From NCBI GenBank assembly GCA_963778525.1, contig CAVZUJ010000001.1:930001-994000 (forward strand): DNA of 64,000 bases, in the 5' to 3' direction. Position 1 is the stretch's first letter; each line of letters starts with the position of its first letter. This document shows positions 37,261-47,211 of this stretch, in pieces. Made by a program: the position numbers and the translations under genes. This stretch comes from Schlegelella_A sp963778525 (lineage in GTDB: Bacteria; Pseudomonadota; Gammaproteobacteria; Burkholderiales; Burkholderiaceae_C). Below the pieces are notes generated by a model. The model did no database searches and was not told the DNA's origin. It saw only the letters and a program-made list of their open reading frames with translations.

Positions 37261-37937
37261 TGCGTCGCCTCGCCGCACAGCGACGCCGCTGCGGCCAGCG
37301 CCGCCTTCAGCGCCGCGCCATCGGGCGGCGTGCCCACCTGCATGCGCAGCTGCTCGACCGCGAGCTCGAGATTGCGATGCGGCTCGGCCTGCAGCGCCAG
37401 GCGTGCCGGACGCTCGACCGTCGACGCGGGCGGACGTTGCAGGGCGCGGTCGAGACGTTGCAGCGCCGTCAGCAGCAGCTCGCCCGGCTCGGCCGGTGCC
37501 GCCGCCGCCGCGGGCTCGATCTCATCCATGACGAGGCGCGACACCTCGCCGCCGCCGATGATGCGAAAGTGCTCGCCGGCGAATCCGAGGCTGCTCAGCA
37601 GTGTCTGGGCGACCCGCATCTTCGCGGCGATCGCTTCGCGATCCGCGACCGCGTCTTCGTGCGTGACCAGGACCCAGACCTGCGACACGCCGCCGGCAAT
37701 GGCGGCCAGCCAGAGATCGATGTCGAACCAGCCGATGTGCGGCGCCGGCAGCGTCAGCACCCGCGCCGGCAAGCCCTGCAAGCTGGCATCGGCCAGGGCA
37801 GCGCGAATCAGGGCATCGACCGCCTTCGCTCCCGCAGCCTCGCTGTGGATCAGGACCGCCGCGCCGCGGCTGCCGCCGTTCTCCTGCGCTTCGAGCAGGG
37901 TGCGAAGGCGCGATGCTGCGTCGGCCCGCTCGACCAC
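37257..37937 (-). CDS. accessory protein between fdhA and fdhD, unknown function
   Basis: A 226-residue protein lying 10 bases after fdhA and overlapping fdhD by GTGA, so clearly part of the operon. The stretch ARVLTLPAPHIGWFDIDLWL, then AAIAGGVSQVWVLVTHEDA, looks like the C-terminal domain of longer 4Fe-4S proteins that accompany formate dehydrogenases in related bacteria. Here no cysteine cluster is visible and only that domain seems present. The C-terminal third is helical with an Ala/Pro linker. It could be a reduced electron-transfer or maturation partner. That is inference from memory of family resemblance, not established. Confidence 0.55.
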   Translation of the reverse strand: MVERADAASRLRTLLEAQENGGSRGAAVLIHSEAAGAKAVDALIRAALADASLQGLPARVLTLPAPHIGWFDIDLWLAAIAGGVSQVWVLVTHEDAVADREAIAAKMRVAQTLLSSLGFAGEHFRIIGGGEVSRLVMDEIEPAAAAAPAEPGELLLTALQRLDRALQRPPASTVERPARLALQAEPHRNLELAVEQLRMQVGTPPDGAALKAALAAAASLCGEATQ

Positions 37938-37947
37938 GGGCCCAGCC

Positions 37948-40804
37948 TCAGGCCGAGCCGGTGCCGTAGCCCGGGCTGGCGTGCGTCGTGCCGCCGGGCA
38001 CCACCTCGATCGCGCAGTACTTGAATTCCGGTATCTTGCCGAACGGATCGAGCGCCGAGTTGGTCATGAGGTTGGCGGCGGCTTCGTAGTAGGCGAAGGG
38101 CACGAAGACCGCGCCGCGCGGCGTGCCGTCGTCGCGGCGCAAGTGCAGCGCCACCTCGCCGCGGCGCGAGCGCAAGGTCACCACGTCGCCGGCGGCCAGG
38201 CCGATCTCCTCGATGTCGAGGCCATGCATCGACGCCATCGCCATCGGCTCGATGGCGTCGAGCATGCTGGCCCGGCGCGTCATGCTGCCGGTGTGCCAGT
38301 GCTCGAGCTGGCGGCCGGTGATGAGGACGAAGGGAAACTGCGCATCGGGCCGCTCGTTGGCCGGAATGATGTCGGCCGGTACCAGGTTGACGCGGCCGTC
38401 GGAGGTCGGGAAGGTGTCGTCGAAGACGATCGGCCGGCCCGGATCCTCGGCGGTCAGGCAGGGATAGGTGACGCTGTCTTCGCGCTGCAGGCGCTCCCAG
38501 GTGATGCCGGCGATGGCGCCATGCATCGCCTGGCGCATCTCCTCGTAGACGGCAGCAACGCCGGCGTCCTCGCCCGGGTAGTGCCAGTCGAGCCCGAGGC
38601 GACGCGCGATCTCCTGGATGATCCACAGGTCGAGCCGGGCATCGCCCGGCATGTCGAGGGCGCGCCGTCCGAGCTGCACCATGCGATCGGTGTTGCTGAC
38701 GGTGCCGCTCTTCTCCGGCCAGGCGCTGGCCGGCAGCACGACGTCGGCGAGCCAGGCCGTCTCGGTCATGAAGATGTCCTGCACGACGAGGTGCTCGAGC
38801 GAGGCCAGGGCGTGCCGCGCGTGGTTCAGGTCGGGGTCGCTCATCGCCGGGTTCTCGCCCATGATGTACATGCCGCGAACCTTGTGCGGGTCGCTGTCCG
38901 GCGCCAGCGCCTTGTGCATGATCTCGACGACGGTATAGCCGGCCACCGGATCGAGCTTGGTCTTCCAGAACTTCTCGAACCAGGCGTGCGCGGCGCCGTT
39001 GTCGACGCGCTGGTAGTTCGGGAACATCATCGGGATCAGGCCGGCGTCGCTCGCGCCCTGCACGTTGTTCTGGCCGCGCAGCGGATGCAGCCCCGAGCCG
39101 GGCTTGCCGATCTGACCGGTGACCGAGACGAGCGCGATCAGGCAACGCGCGTTGTCGGTGCCATGCACGTGCTGGCTGATGCCCATGCCCCAGAGCACCA
39201 TCGCGCTGCCGGCCGTGGCAAAGGCGCGCGCCACTTCGCGCAGCGTTGCCGCCGGGATGCCGCAGATCGGCGCCATCGCCTCCGGGCTGTAGCCGCGCAC
39301 GTTCTCCTTCAGCGCCTCGTAGTTGTCGACGCGCTGGCGGACGAACTCGGTATCGACGAGACCTTCCTCGATCACCGTGTGGATCAAGGCGTTGAGCATC
39401 GCCACGTCGGTGTCGGCATTGAACTGCAGCGTTCGCCAGGCATGGCGCGACAGGTCGGTGCGGCGCGGGTCGGCGAGAACGATCTTCGCGCCGCGCTGCG
39501 CGGCGTTCTTCATCCAGGTGGCGGCCACCGGATGATTCTGCGTCGGGTTCGAGCCGATGACGAAGATGAGGTCGGCATGCTCGACGTCGTTGACCGGGTT
39601 GCTCACCGCGCCCGAGCCGACGCCCTCGAGCAGCGCCGCGACGCTCGAGGCGTGGCACAGGCGCGTGCAGTGATCGACGTTGTTGTTGCCGAAGCCCGGT
39701 GCGCACCAGCTTCTGGAACAGGTAGGCTTCTTCGTTGCTGCCCTTGGCCGAGCCGAAGCCGGCCAGCGACATGGCGCCGTAGCTGTCGCGCAGGCGGCTC
39801 ATGGCGCCGCCCGTCAGGTCGAGCGCCTCCTGCCACGTGCCGACCCGAAACACCTCCGACCAGTCGGACGGGTTCGGCACCACGCCGGGGTCCTTGGCGA
39901 TGCCGGGCTTGCGGATCAGGGGCTGGGTCAGCCGCTGCGGATGGCTGGCGTAGTCGAAGCCGAAGCGGCCCTTGACGCACAGGCGGCTGTGATTGGCCGG
40001 GCCGTCGCGACCGTCGACGCTGATGATCTCGTTGTCGCGAACGTTGTAGGTGAGCAGGCAGCCGACGCCGCAGAACGGGCACACCGAGTCGACCTTCTTG
40101 TCGACCACCTGCGTGCCGACCGAGGTCTTCGGCATCAGTGCTCCGGTCGGGCAGGCCTGCACGCATTCGCCGCAGGCGACGCAGGTGCTGGCACCCATCG
40201 GGTCGTCGAGGTCGAAGACGATCTTGCTGTGCTCGCCGCGCCAGGCGTAGCCGATGACGTCGTTGACCTGCTCTTCGCGGCAGGCGCGCACGCAGCGCTT
40301 GCACTGGATGCAGGCGTCGAGGTTGACGGCCATCGCCGGGTGCGAGAGGTCGGCCGCCGGCTGCTCGCGGCGCAGTGCCCGCAGCGCCGGCCGCACCGTC
40401 ACGCCGGTCCGCGCGGCCCAGTCGCTCAGCTCGCCGTGCGGCAGGGCACCGGCCGAATCGACCCACTTGTAGCCGGAGTCGGGCATGTCGGCGAGCAGCA
40501 TCTCCAGAACCATGTTCTGGCTCTTTCTTGCCCGCTCGCTGCCGGTCTGCACGACCATGTCCTTCTGCACCGCGCGGCAGCAGCTCGGCGCCAGCGTACG
40601 CTCGCCACCGACTTCGACGACGCAGGCGCGGCAGTTGCCATCGGGCCGATAGCCCTCCTTGAAGCACAGGGTCGGAATGTCGATGCCCTCGCGGCTGGCG
40701 ACGCTGAGGATCGTCTCGCCTTCGAAGGCGCTGACCTTCTTGCCATCGAGCGTGATGTCCAGCGTTGCGGCCTGCAGATGGGCGAGGACGGCGGGTGCGT
40801 TCAT
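37948..40804 (-). CDS. NAD-dependent formate dehydrogenase, catalytic alpha subunit, one frameshift
   Basis: Oxidises formate to CO2 at a Mo- or W-bis-molybdopterin guanine dinucleotide centre. It has 951 residues after correction, the usual FdsA size. The N-terminal 2Fe-2S domain shows CFKEGYRPDGNCRACVVEVG. 4Fe-4S motifs follow: CIQCKRCVRACRE, CVACGECVQACPTGAL and CPFCGVGC. The active-site Cys-His is in TRLCHASSVAALLEGVGS, so it is a cysteine, not selenocysteine, enzyme. An apparent extra base at 39694 lies just before this site; corrected, VRTG continues as FGNNNVDHC. Its ATG overlaps the beta-subunit stop (ATGA). Confidence 0.95.
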
Positions 40805-42624
40805 GGTGTCGCTCCGTTGCCGGAAATCTCGTGCGCGAAATGCTTCTGCACGCTGCGCACCGGGTTGGGCGCGGCCTGGCCGAGACCGCAGATCGAGGCG
40901 TCGATCATCACCTGGTTCAGGTCTTCGAGCGTCGCCTGGTCCCAGACGGGCGATTCCATCAGCTGCGCCGCCTTGTCGGTGCCGACGCGGCACGGCGTGC
41001 ACTGGCCGCAGCTCTCGTGCGCGAAGAAACGCATCATGTTGAGCGCCGCGTCGCGAGCGCGGTCATGATCGCTGAGAACGATCACGGCGGCCGAGCCGAT
41101 GAAGCAGCCATAGGGCTGCAGGGTGTCGAAGTCGAGCGGGATGTCGGCCATGCTCGCCGGCAGGATGCCGCCCGAGGCGCCCCCGGGCAGATACGCGTAC
41201 AGCGCGTGCCCGTCGAGCATGCCGCCACAGTATTCGTCGACCAGTTCGGCCAGCGTGATGCCGGCCGGCGCCAGCTTGACACCCGGGCGCTTGACGCGGC
41301 CGCTGACGCTGAAGCTGCGCAGGCCCTTGCGATCGTGCCGGCCGAAGCTCGAAAACCACTCGGGCCCGTGCTCGACGATGTCGCGCACCCAGTAGAGCGT
41401 CTCGAAGTTGTGCTCGAGCGTCGGCCGGCCGAACAGGCCGACCGAGGCGATGTAGGGCGGCCGCAGGCGCGGCTCGCCGCGCTTGGCCCTCGATGCTTTC
41501 GATCATCGCCGACTCTTCGCCGCAGATGTAGGCGCCGGCACCGCGGCGCAGCTCGATGTGCGGCAACGGGAACGACGGCGTAGCGCTGCAGCTTGGCGAG
41601 CTCGGCGGCGAGCAGCTCGCGGCAGCCGTGGTACTCGTCGCGCAGGTAGACGTAGCAGGCGTCGATGCCCACCACCTTGGCCGCGATCAGCAGGCCCTCG
41701 AGGAAGCGATGCGGGTCGCGCTCGAGATAGGTGCGGTCCTTGAAGGTGCCGGGCTCGCCTTCGTCGATGTTGACCGCCATCAGGCGCGGCGCCGGCTGCT
41801 CGCGCACGATCTTCCACTTGCGCCCGGCCGGAAAGCCGGCGCCGCCGAGGCCGCGCAGGCCCGACGATTCGAGCGCCTTGATCAAGGCCTCGGGCTCACG
41901 CTGGCCGCCGGCGACCGCCGCGGCAAGCGCGTATCCGCCGCGCGGCGACGTAGCTGTCGTAGTCGACGAAGGCCGGCGCGATGTCCGCGTCGCGCTCGCT
42001 GACGCTTCGCTCGGCGAGCGCGTGCGGCAGGAAGGCAGCACCGCCGTCGGCGGCCGGATGCGCGATCCGGTTGCCGTGCACGGCGGCGACGACGGCCTCG
42101 GCGCTGGCGCGCGGCACCGGAAACTGGTGCACGACCGCGACCGGCGCCTGCTCGCAGCGGCCGACGCACGGCGCCGCGATCACCTCGATGTCGGCATCGA
42201 GCAAGGCCGGCAAGCGAGCCAGCAGGTCGCGGGCACCGGCCATCTCGCAGCTCAGGCCGTCGCAGACGCGCACGGTCAGCGCCGGCGCGCTTTCGCCTTC
42301 GGCCCGGATCTCGAAGTGGTGATAGAAGGTCGCGACCTCGTAGACCTCGGCCATCGGCACGTTGGTCTCGACCGCAAGCGCGACGAGATGGCGCTCCTCG
42401 AGGCCGCGGTAGCGATCGTTGAGCAGGTGCAGGTGCTCGATCAGGCGATGCCGGGGCCAGCCTCCGGCGGGCCGCTCGCCGAGCAGCTCGCGCACCTGCT
42501 CGAGCGCGGCGCCCTCGGCCTGGCGGCCCTTGAGGCGGCTCTTGCGCTTGATGCGGCTGCGCAATTCCTCGACGCTGGCGACGGCAATCGTCGCCACGTT
42601 GCCCCCTGTCGCGGCAAAAGTCAT
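40801..42624 (-). CDS. formate dehydrogenase fused gamma-beta subunit (NuoE-NuoF type), frameshifted
   Basis: Diaphorase subunit that passes electrons from the alpha subunit to NAD+. The N-terminal 2Fe-2S thioredoxin-like domain (ATFYHHFEIRAE, CDGLSC, APCVGRCEQAP) is joined, after about 225 residues, to an FMN/NADH domain (RGLGGAGFPAGRKWKIVREQ, NIDEGEPGTFKDRTYLE, GAYICGEESAMIESIEG) and a 4Fe-4S end (ESCGQCTPCRVGT). Extra bases at 41940, 41567 and 41485 interrupt it; corrected length is 606. The fusion junction coincides with the 41940 error, but no start or ribosome-binding site is evident there, and a similar fused subunit is known from Methylorubrum formate dehydrogenase 1. GTG 42597 with AGGGGG upstream is an alternative start. 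Confidence 0.88.
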
Positions 42625-42630
42625 GGGCCG

Positions 42631-42636
42631 ATTCTA
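42631..42636 (-). promoter_or_regulatory. possible -10 element of the formate dehydrogenase operon
   Basis: TAGAAT on the minus strand ends six bases before ATG 42624. If used, transcription would begin at or next to that ATG, favouring a leaderless message or the downstream GTG at 42597. The -35 position holds a poor AGACGG match. Confidence 0.3.
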
Positions 42637-42650
42637 GGGAGCCGCCCGCA

Positions 42651-42680
42651 GTTCCGTCTTGACCAGGGTCAAGGCGGAAC
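42651..42680. repeat. 30-base near-perfect inverted repeat upstream of the fdh genes
   Basis: GTTCCG, one base, CTTGACC, two bases, GGTCAAG, one base, CGGAAC. Thirteen of fourteen positions pair, and the exception is a T facing a G. It sits between the transporter stop (42711) and the formate dehydrogenase start (42624), upstream of TAGAAT. No T-run follows on either side, so it looks more like a dimeric-regulator operator than an intrinsic terminator, though an RNA hairpin could also form. Confidence 0.6.
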
Positions 42681-42710
42681 CGAGACGACCGAAGATTTCG
42701 TTCCCTGCGC

Positions 42711-44347
42711 TCAGTGGAAGAACTTGGCCACGCTGATGAGCGTCTGGTAGACGCCCCAGGCCAGCGGAATGCCGACCGCCGCCCAGGCCAGCGCCACCTT
42801 GATCGGCGGTGTCGGCGCCGTGTCGCACGGCCACGGCGGTGCCGGCTTCGGCGGCACTGGCCCGCTCGTGCGCCAGGCGGCGCTCTTCGGCCAGCTCCTC
42901 GTCGCTCATGAACCACTTGTCGGCCACCGGCCGAACCATCAGGTTGCAGATCAGGCCGATCACGAGCAGGCCGACCAGGATGTACATGGTCTGGTTGTAG
43001 ACCTGCGCCCGCGGGATGCCGAGGCCCAGCTGGTACTCGCGCATGTAGTTGACGATCACCGGGCCCAGGATGCCTGCCGTCGACCAGGCCGTCAGCAGCC
43101 GGCCGTGGATGGCGCCGACGTTCTGGGTACCGAACAGGTCGGCGAGGTAGGCGGGCACGGTCGCGAAGCTGCCCCCGTACATGCTGATGATGATCGCGGC
43201 GGCGAAGACGAACAGCAGGATGCTGCCGGCCGCGGCGCTGCCCGGAATGCTGAAGTACAGGATGCCGCCGAGGATGAAGAAAACCGAGTAGGTGGTCTTG
43301 CGGCCCATCTTGTCCGACAGGCTGGCCCAGATGAAGCGCCCGGCGATGTTGAACAGGCTCAGCATCGCCGCGAAGCCGGCCGCGACTCCAGCGATCGCGG
43401 TGAGCTGGGTCTTGTCGAGCTCGCCGAACTTCTTGGCCACGCCGATCAGCTCGCCGCCGAACACTTCCTGCAGCATCGGGCTGGCCATGCCGATCACGCC
43501 GATGCCGGCCGAGACGTTCATCGTCAGCACCATCCACACCAGCCAGAACTGCGGGATGCCCCAGACGCGCTTCACGTTGACGTGACGCTGCGTGATCATG
43601 ACGTTGTTCGCCTGGCTCGGGCGGCGGCGTCCAGCCGGCCGGTTTCCAGCCGGTGGCCGGGATCCGGTAGCCGAAGGCTCCGCCGATCATGAAGATGAAG
43701 TAACCGATCGCCAGCACGATGAACGTCGGCACAACACCGACATCGGTCGCCGTCGCGAAGTTCTTCATCAGTGCGGCGGCCAGCGGCGCACCGATCATCG
43801 CGCCGCCGCCGAAGCCCATGATGGCCATGCCGGTGGCCATGCCGCGCCGGTCGGGGAACCACTTGATCAGGGTGCTGACCGGGCTGATGTAGCCCAGGCC
43901 GAGGCCGATGCCGCCGATCACGCCCGAGCCGAGGATCATCATCCAGAACTGGTGTACCTGGATTCCGATCGCGGAGATCAGCATGCCGCCGCACCAGCAG
44001 ACCGCAGCAACGACGCCGGCCTTGCGCGGCCCGGCCCGCTCGAGCCAGCCGCCCCAGAGGGCAGCCGCCAGACCGAGGAAGACGAAGAACAGCGTGTACA
44101 TCCAGCCGAGCGTGGAGATCTTCCAGTCGCAGTTGGTGACGAACAGCTCCTGGAAGAAGCCGATGTCAGGGCCGCACTTGATGCTCTCCTTGATGCCGAG
44201 CGCCTTGGACAGCGGCAGCCAGAACACCGAGAAGCCGTAGGCCATGCCGATGCACAGGTGGATCGCGAGCGCGGCCGGTGGCACGAGCCAACGGTTGAAT
44301 CCGGGGCCTGCGATCGTGCGTTCCTTGTCGAGAAGGCCTGAAGCCAT
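42711..44347 (-). CDS. MFS transporter, oxalate/formate antiporter-like, frameshifted
   Basis: Inner-membrane transporter of 544 residues after correction, with twelve or more membrane segments. It starts MASGLLDKERTIAGPGFNRW. Features include HLCIGMAYGFSVFWLPLSKA, the MFS loop WFPDRRGMATGMAIMGFGGG and ASLSDKMGRKTTYSVFF in the second half. This is the OxlT-like group often annotated as oxalate:formate antiporters. Apparent extra bases at 43618 and 42822 split three frames. The corrected end reads WGVYQTLISVAKFFH. It precedes the formate dehydrogenase genes on the same strand, so formate or oxalate uptake is a fair inference. Confidence 0.85.
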
Positions 44348-44493
44348 TGTCTTGTCTCCCGCTGTTTGACGATGTGCGCCGCCGACGATGCGGCCGCGAC
44401 GGGGTTGCTACCCGGCGTGGATTCAACAGGAAAAAGGCAAGCGGCGGAATGCTGATCTCTGCCTAAGGGAAACCCCAAAGGCGAAACGGCATT

Positions 44494-45585
44494 TCAGGTG
44501 TCGCGGGAGATCGAGATGCTGGGGAACTTCGAGGAGAAGTCCTTCGATCGCTGGGCGATCTTCACCGCCAGGCGGCGGGCCATGCCCTTGTAGAGCGCCG
44601 CGATCTCGCCGTCGGGATCGCTCACGACGGTCGGCTTGCCGCCATCGGCCTGGACCCGGATCGACAGGTTGAGCGGCAGCGCGCCGAGATAGTCCATCTT
44701 GTACTCGGCGGCCAGGCGCTTGCCGCCCTCCTCGCCGAAGATGTGCTCGACGTGGCCGCATTGCTCGCACACATGCACGGCCATGTTCTCGACGATGCCC
44801 AGGATCGGCACGCTCACCTTCTCGAACATCTTGATGCCCTTCTTGGCATCGAGCAGGGCGATGTCCTGCGGCGTCGTCACGATCACCGCGCCGGTGAGCG
44901 GCACGCGCTGCGAGAGCGTGAGCTGGATGTCGCCGGTGCCGGGCGGCATGTCGACGATCAGGTAGTCGAGGTTGCCCCAGTTGGTTTGCCGCAGCAGCTG
45001 CTCGAGCGCCTGCGTCACCATCGGGCCGCGCCAGACCATCGGGTTGTCGGCCTCGACCAGAAAGCCGATCGACATCACCTCGACGCCGTGGTTCTTCATC
45101 GGCGCCATGGTCTTGCCGTCGGCCGACTCGGGCCGCCCGCTGATGCCCATCATCATCGGCTGGCTCGGGCCGTAGATGTCGGCGTCGAGGATGCCCACCG
45201 CGGCCCCTTCGGCGGCCAGCGCCAGCGCGAGATTGACCGCCGTCGTGCTCTTGCCGACGCCGCCCTTGCCCGAAGCCACGGCAACGATGTTCTTGATGTT
45301 CGGCAGCAGCTGCACGCCGCGCTGCACCGCATGGGCGACGATCTTGGTGGCGATGTTGACGCTGACGTTCTCGACACCCTCGACCGCACGCGCGGCCTCG
45401 ATCAGGCGCCGGCGCAGGCCCTCCATCGTCGACTTCGCCGGGTAGCCCAGCTCGACGTCGAACGACACCTGGCCGCCTTCGACGCGAAGCTGGCGCAGCT
45501 CCTTGGCGGAGACCAGGTCGCGGCCGGTTTCCGGATCGACGACCTGGCGCAGTGCATCGAGGAGCGCGGATTCTTGAACGGGCAT
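44494..45585 (-). CDS. Mrp/ApbC iron-sulfur carrier ATPase
   Basis: P-loop ATPase that carries and delivers 4Fe-4S clusters. The 363-residue product begins with a DUF59/MIP18 domain (LLDALRQVVDPETGRDLVSA). The deviant Walker A AVASGKGGVGKSTTAVNLAL follows, then ILDADIYGPSQPMMMGI, VDMPPGTGDIQLTL and the cluster-binding pair CEQCGH. The frame is intact. The 146 bases between this gene and the transporter show no clear element. It diverges from marR. Confidence 0.94.
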   Translation of the reverse strand: MPVQESALLDALRQVVDPETGRDLVSAKELRQLRVEGGQVSFDVELGYPAKSTMEGLRRRLIEAARAVEGVENVSVNIATKIVAHAVQRGVQLLPNIKNIVAVASGKGGVGKSTTAVNLALALAAEGAAVGILDADIYGPSQPMMMGISGRPESADGKTMAPMKNHGVEVMSIGFLVEADNPMVWRGPMVTQALEQLLRQTNWGNLDYLIVDMPPGTGDIQLTLSQRVPLTGAVIVTTPQDIALLDAKKGIKMFEKVSVPILGIVENMAVHVCEQCGHVEHIFGEEGGKRLAAEYKMDYLGALPLNLSIRVQADGGKPTVVSDPDGEIAALYKGMARRLAVKIAQRSKDFSSKFPSISISRDT

Positions 45586-45685
45586 GGTGAGGTCGATGCG
45601 AGAGCGCCGGAAGTGACGAACGAGTCTAGCGCAGGGCCCTGCGCCGGTGCGCTGCAAGGGCACTCGATGCAGACTCGGTGGAATA

Positions 45686-45709
45686 CCAAGATTTGTCTTA
45701 CTATATTGG
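45686..45709. promoter_or_regulatory. putative MarR operator overlapping the marR promoter
   Basis: An AT-rich patch in GC-rich surroundings. CCAAGAT and ATATTGG form an imperfect 7-bp inverted repeat (6 of 7) over 24 bases, with an inner AAGA...TCTT palindrome. A -10-like TATATT (45702-45707) lies inside it, so binding would block transcription. It ends three bases before the marR ATG. Confidence 0.5.
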
Positions 45710-45712
45710 GCC

Positions 45713-46174
45713 ATGCCTGCCGCCGTCATTCCTGCCGCCCAAGTCGCGGTTCGCCTGCGGGCCGCCACATCGGCGTTGATGCGCGGCCTGCGTGTCGACG
45801 CCGCGCCCGGGGCACTCGCGCCCGCGAAATGGAGCGTCCTCGCGCAGCTGCATCGGCTCGGGCCGTTGACGCCGAGCGCCCTCGCACAGCACGAGCGGGT
45901 GCGCTTGCAGACGCTGACACGGCTGCTCGCCGAGCTCGAGGCGGCCGGGCTGATCGCGCGCGACGTCGATGCAGCCGATGGCCGCCGCCGCGTGCTGTCG
46001 CTGACGACGGCCGGGCGCATCGTCCTCACGGCCGAAGTGCATCGGCGCGAGGCCTCGCTGCGCCAGGCGGTCCAGGCGGTGCTGTCGCCGGCCGAGAGGA
46101 AGACCTTGCTCGCAGCCTGCGCCTTGCTCGAGCGCGTCGGCGCCGCGCTGCAACCGCGGCGCCAGGCGCGATGA
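45713..46174 (+). CDS. MarR-family transcriptional regulator
   Basis: A 153-residue MarR protein, a dimeric winged-helix repressor usually released by phenolic or lipophilic ligands. Helix-turn-helix region: LTPSALAQHERVRLQTLTRL. The wing carries RDVDAADGRRRVLSLTTAG. Its TGA overlaps the start of the exporter-like gene (ATGA), so it probably controls that gene and itself through the inverted repeat at its promoter. Confidence 0.9.
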   Translation: MPAAVIPAAQVAVRLRAATSALMRGLRVDAAPGALAPAKWSVLAQLHRLGPLTPSALAQHERVRLQTLTRLLAELEAAGLIARDVDAADGRRRVLSLTTAGRIVLTAEVHRREASLRQAVQAVLSPAERKTLLAACALLERVGAALQPRRQAR

Positions 46175-47181
46175 AGGCCGCGCCGCTCGTGCCTGCAGAG
46201 TCGCTGCGCTACGGCGCCCGCCTGGCTGCCGCCGTGCTCCTGGCCTTCGCGGCCTCCGCGTTGCTGCGGCTGCCCGAAGGATTCTGGGCGGTGATGAGCG
46301 CGCTCATCGTCGTGCGCCCCGACACCGGCTCGACCTTGAGCGCCGGCTGGGACCGGGTGCGCGGCGCGCTGCTCGGCACCGCCCTCGGATTGGCCGGCAC
46401 CCTGCTGCGCCATGTCGACGCCGGCGCCCAGATCGCGCCGCTCGTGCTCGTGACCCTCCTCGCCTTTGCTGCCGGCCTGTCGCCGGCGCTGCGCAGCGCG
46501 CCGATCAGCGCCCTCATCGTCGTGACCAGCGGCAGCATTCCTGGCCATTCGGCGGGCCAGGTGGCACTGCTGCGCGCCCTCGAGATCGGCATCGGCGTGG
46601 CCGCGGCCATGCTCGTCTCCCTGCTCGACCTGCGGTCGCGCGCCACCTTGCGCTTCCGGGCGGCCGCAGCGCTGCAGTTGCGAAGCCTGGCCGAGGCGCT
46701 GGTGGCCGAATCGGCGCCGCGGCCGATCGCGACGCCGCCGACACGGCGCGCCGCGCGGCGCTGCGCCAGCTCGCCGTCCTGGCCGATTCCGCCGACCGCG
46801 AGTCGCGTCTGTTCGCGCGCAAGCGCGGCAAAGTCGACACCGATCGGCATCGCAAGAGCGCGCGCCTGCTGGCCCGCACCGCCAGCGACTGCGCGCTGTT
46901 CGCCCGCCTGCGCCGGCTCGACGCGGCCGCCGCGCCGGCGGGCGATGACGACGCGCTCGAGCGGGCCGCGGCAGAACGCCTGCACGCCGTCGCCGACAGC
47001 CTCGAGCAGCAGCGGCCGATCGCCATCGACGCGCTGCCTGCAGCTGTATTCGAGGCGGCCTCCATCAGCGACACTCGGGTGGCCCTGCGCCTGCTCGTCG
47101 ACGATCTCGACGCGCTGCTGCGGCTCGAAGGCCTGCGCTGCGCGCACCGGCGAGTCCCGGCAATCGAGGCGGCGTCCCTAA
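46171..47181 (+). CDS. FUSC-family aromatic/fusaric acid exporter-like protein, frameshifted
   Basis: Membrane protein of about 336 residues. The N-terminal half has about six hydrophobic segments with the FUSC signature SALIVVRPDTGSTLSAGWDR, then VRGALLGTALGLAGTLL. The C-terminal half is helical and soluble (RRAALRQLAVLADSADRESR). The two halves lie in different frames, with an apparent one-base loss near 46735. A further extra base near 47170 would bring in the TAA at 47179-47181. It is co-transcribed with marR, so efflux of an aromatic or weak acid under MarR control is likely. Confidence 0.75.
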   Translation: MKAAPLVPAESLRYGARLAAAVLLAFAASALLRLPEGFWAVMSALIVVRPDTGSTLSAGWDRVRGALLGTALGLAGTLLRHVDAGAQIAPLVLVTLLAFAAGLSPALRSAPISALIVVTSGSIPGHSAGQVALLRALEIGIGVAAAMLVSLLDLRSRATLRFRAAAALQLRSLAEALVAESAPRPIATPPTRRAARRCASSPSWPIPPTASRVCSRASAAKSTPIGIARARACWPAPPATARCSPACAGSTRPPRRRAMTTRSSGPRQNACTPSPTASSSSGRSPSTRCLQLYSRRPPSATLGWPCACSSTISTRCCGSKACAARTGESRQSRRRP

Positions 47182-47211
47182 AATCGAGGATTGACCCTCG
47201 CCCTCTCGCCC

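Noticed and set aside
36601..39975. An open frame of 1124 codons on the plus strand
   Set aside because: It is antisense to fdhD, the accessory gene and fdhA, with no recognisable motif. It is a GC-driven shadow.
41896..42624. Separate formate dehydrogenase gamma-subunit gene ending near 41896
   Set aside because: The apparent stop is out of frame after the extra base at 41940. Corrected sequence runs straight into the NuoF-like domain with no start signal between them.
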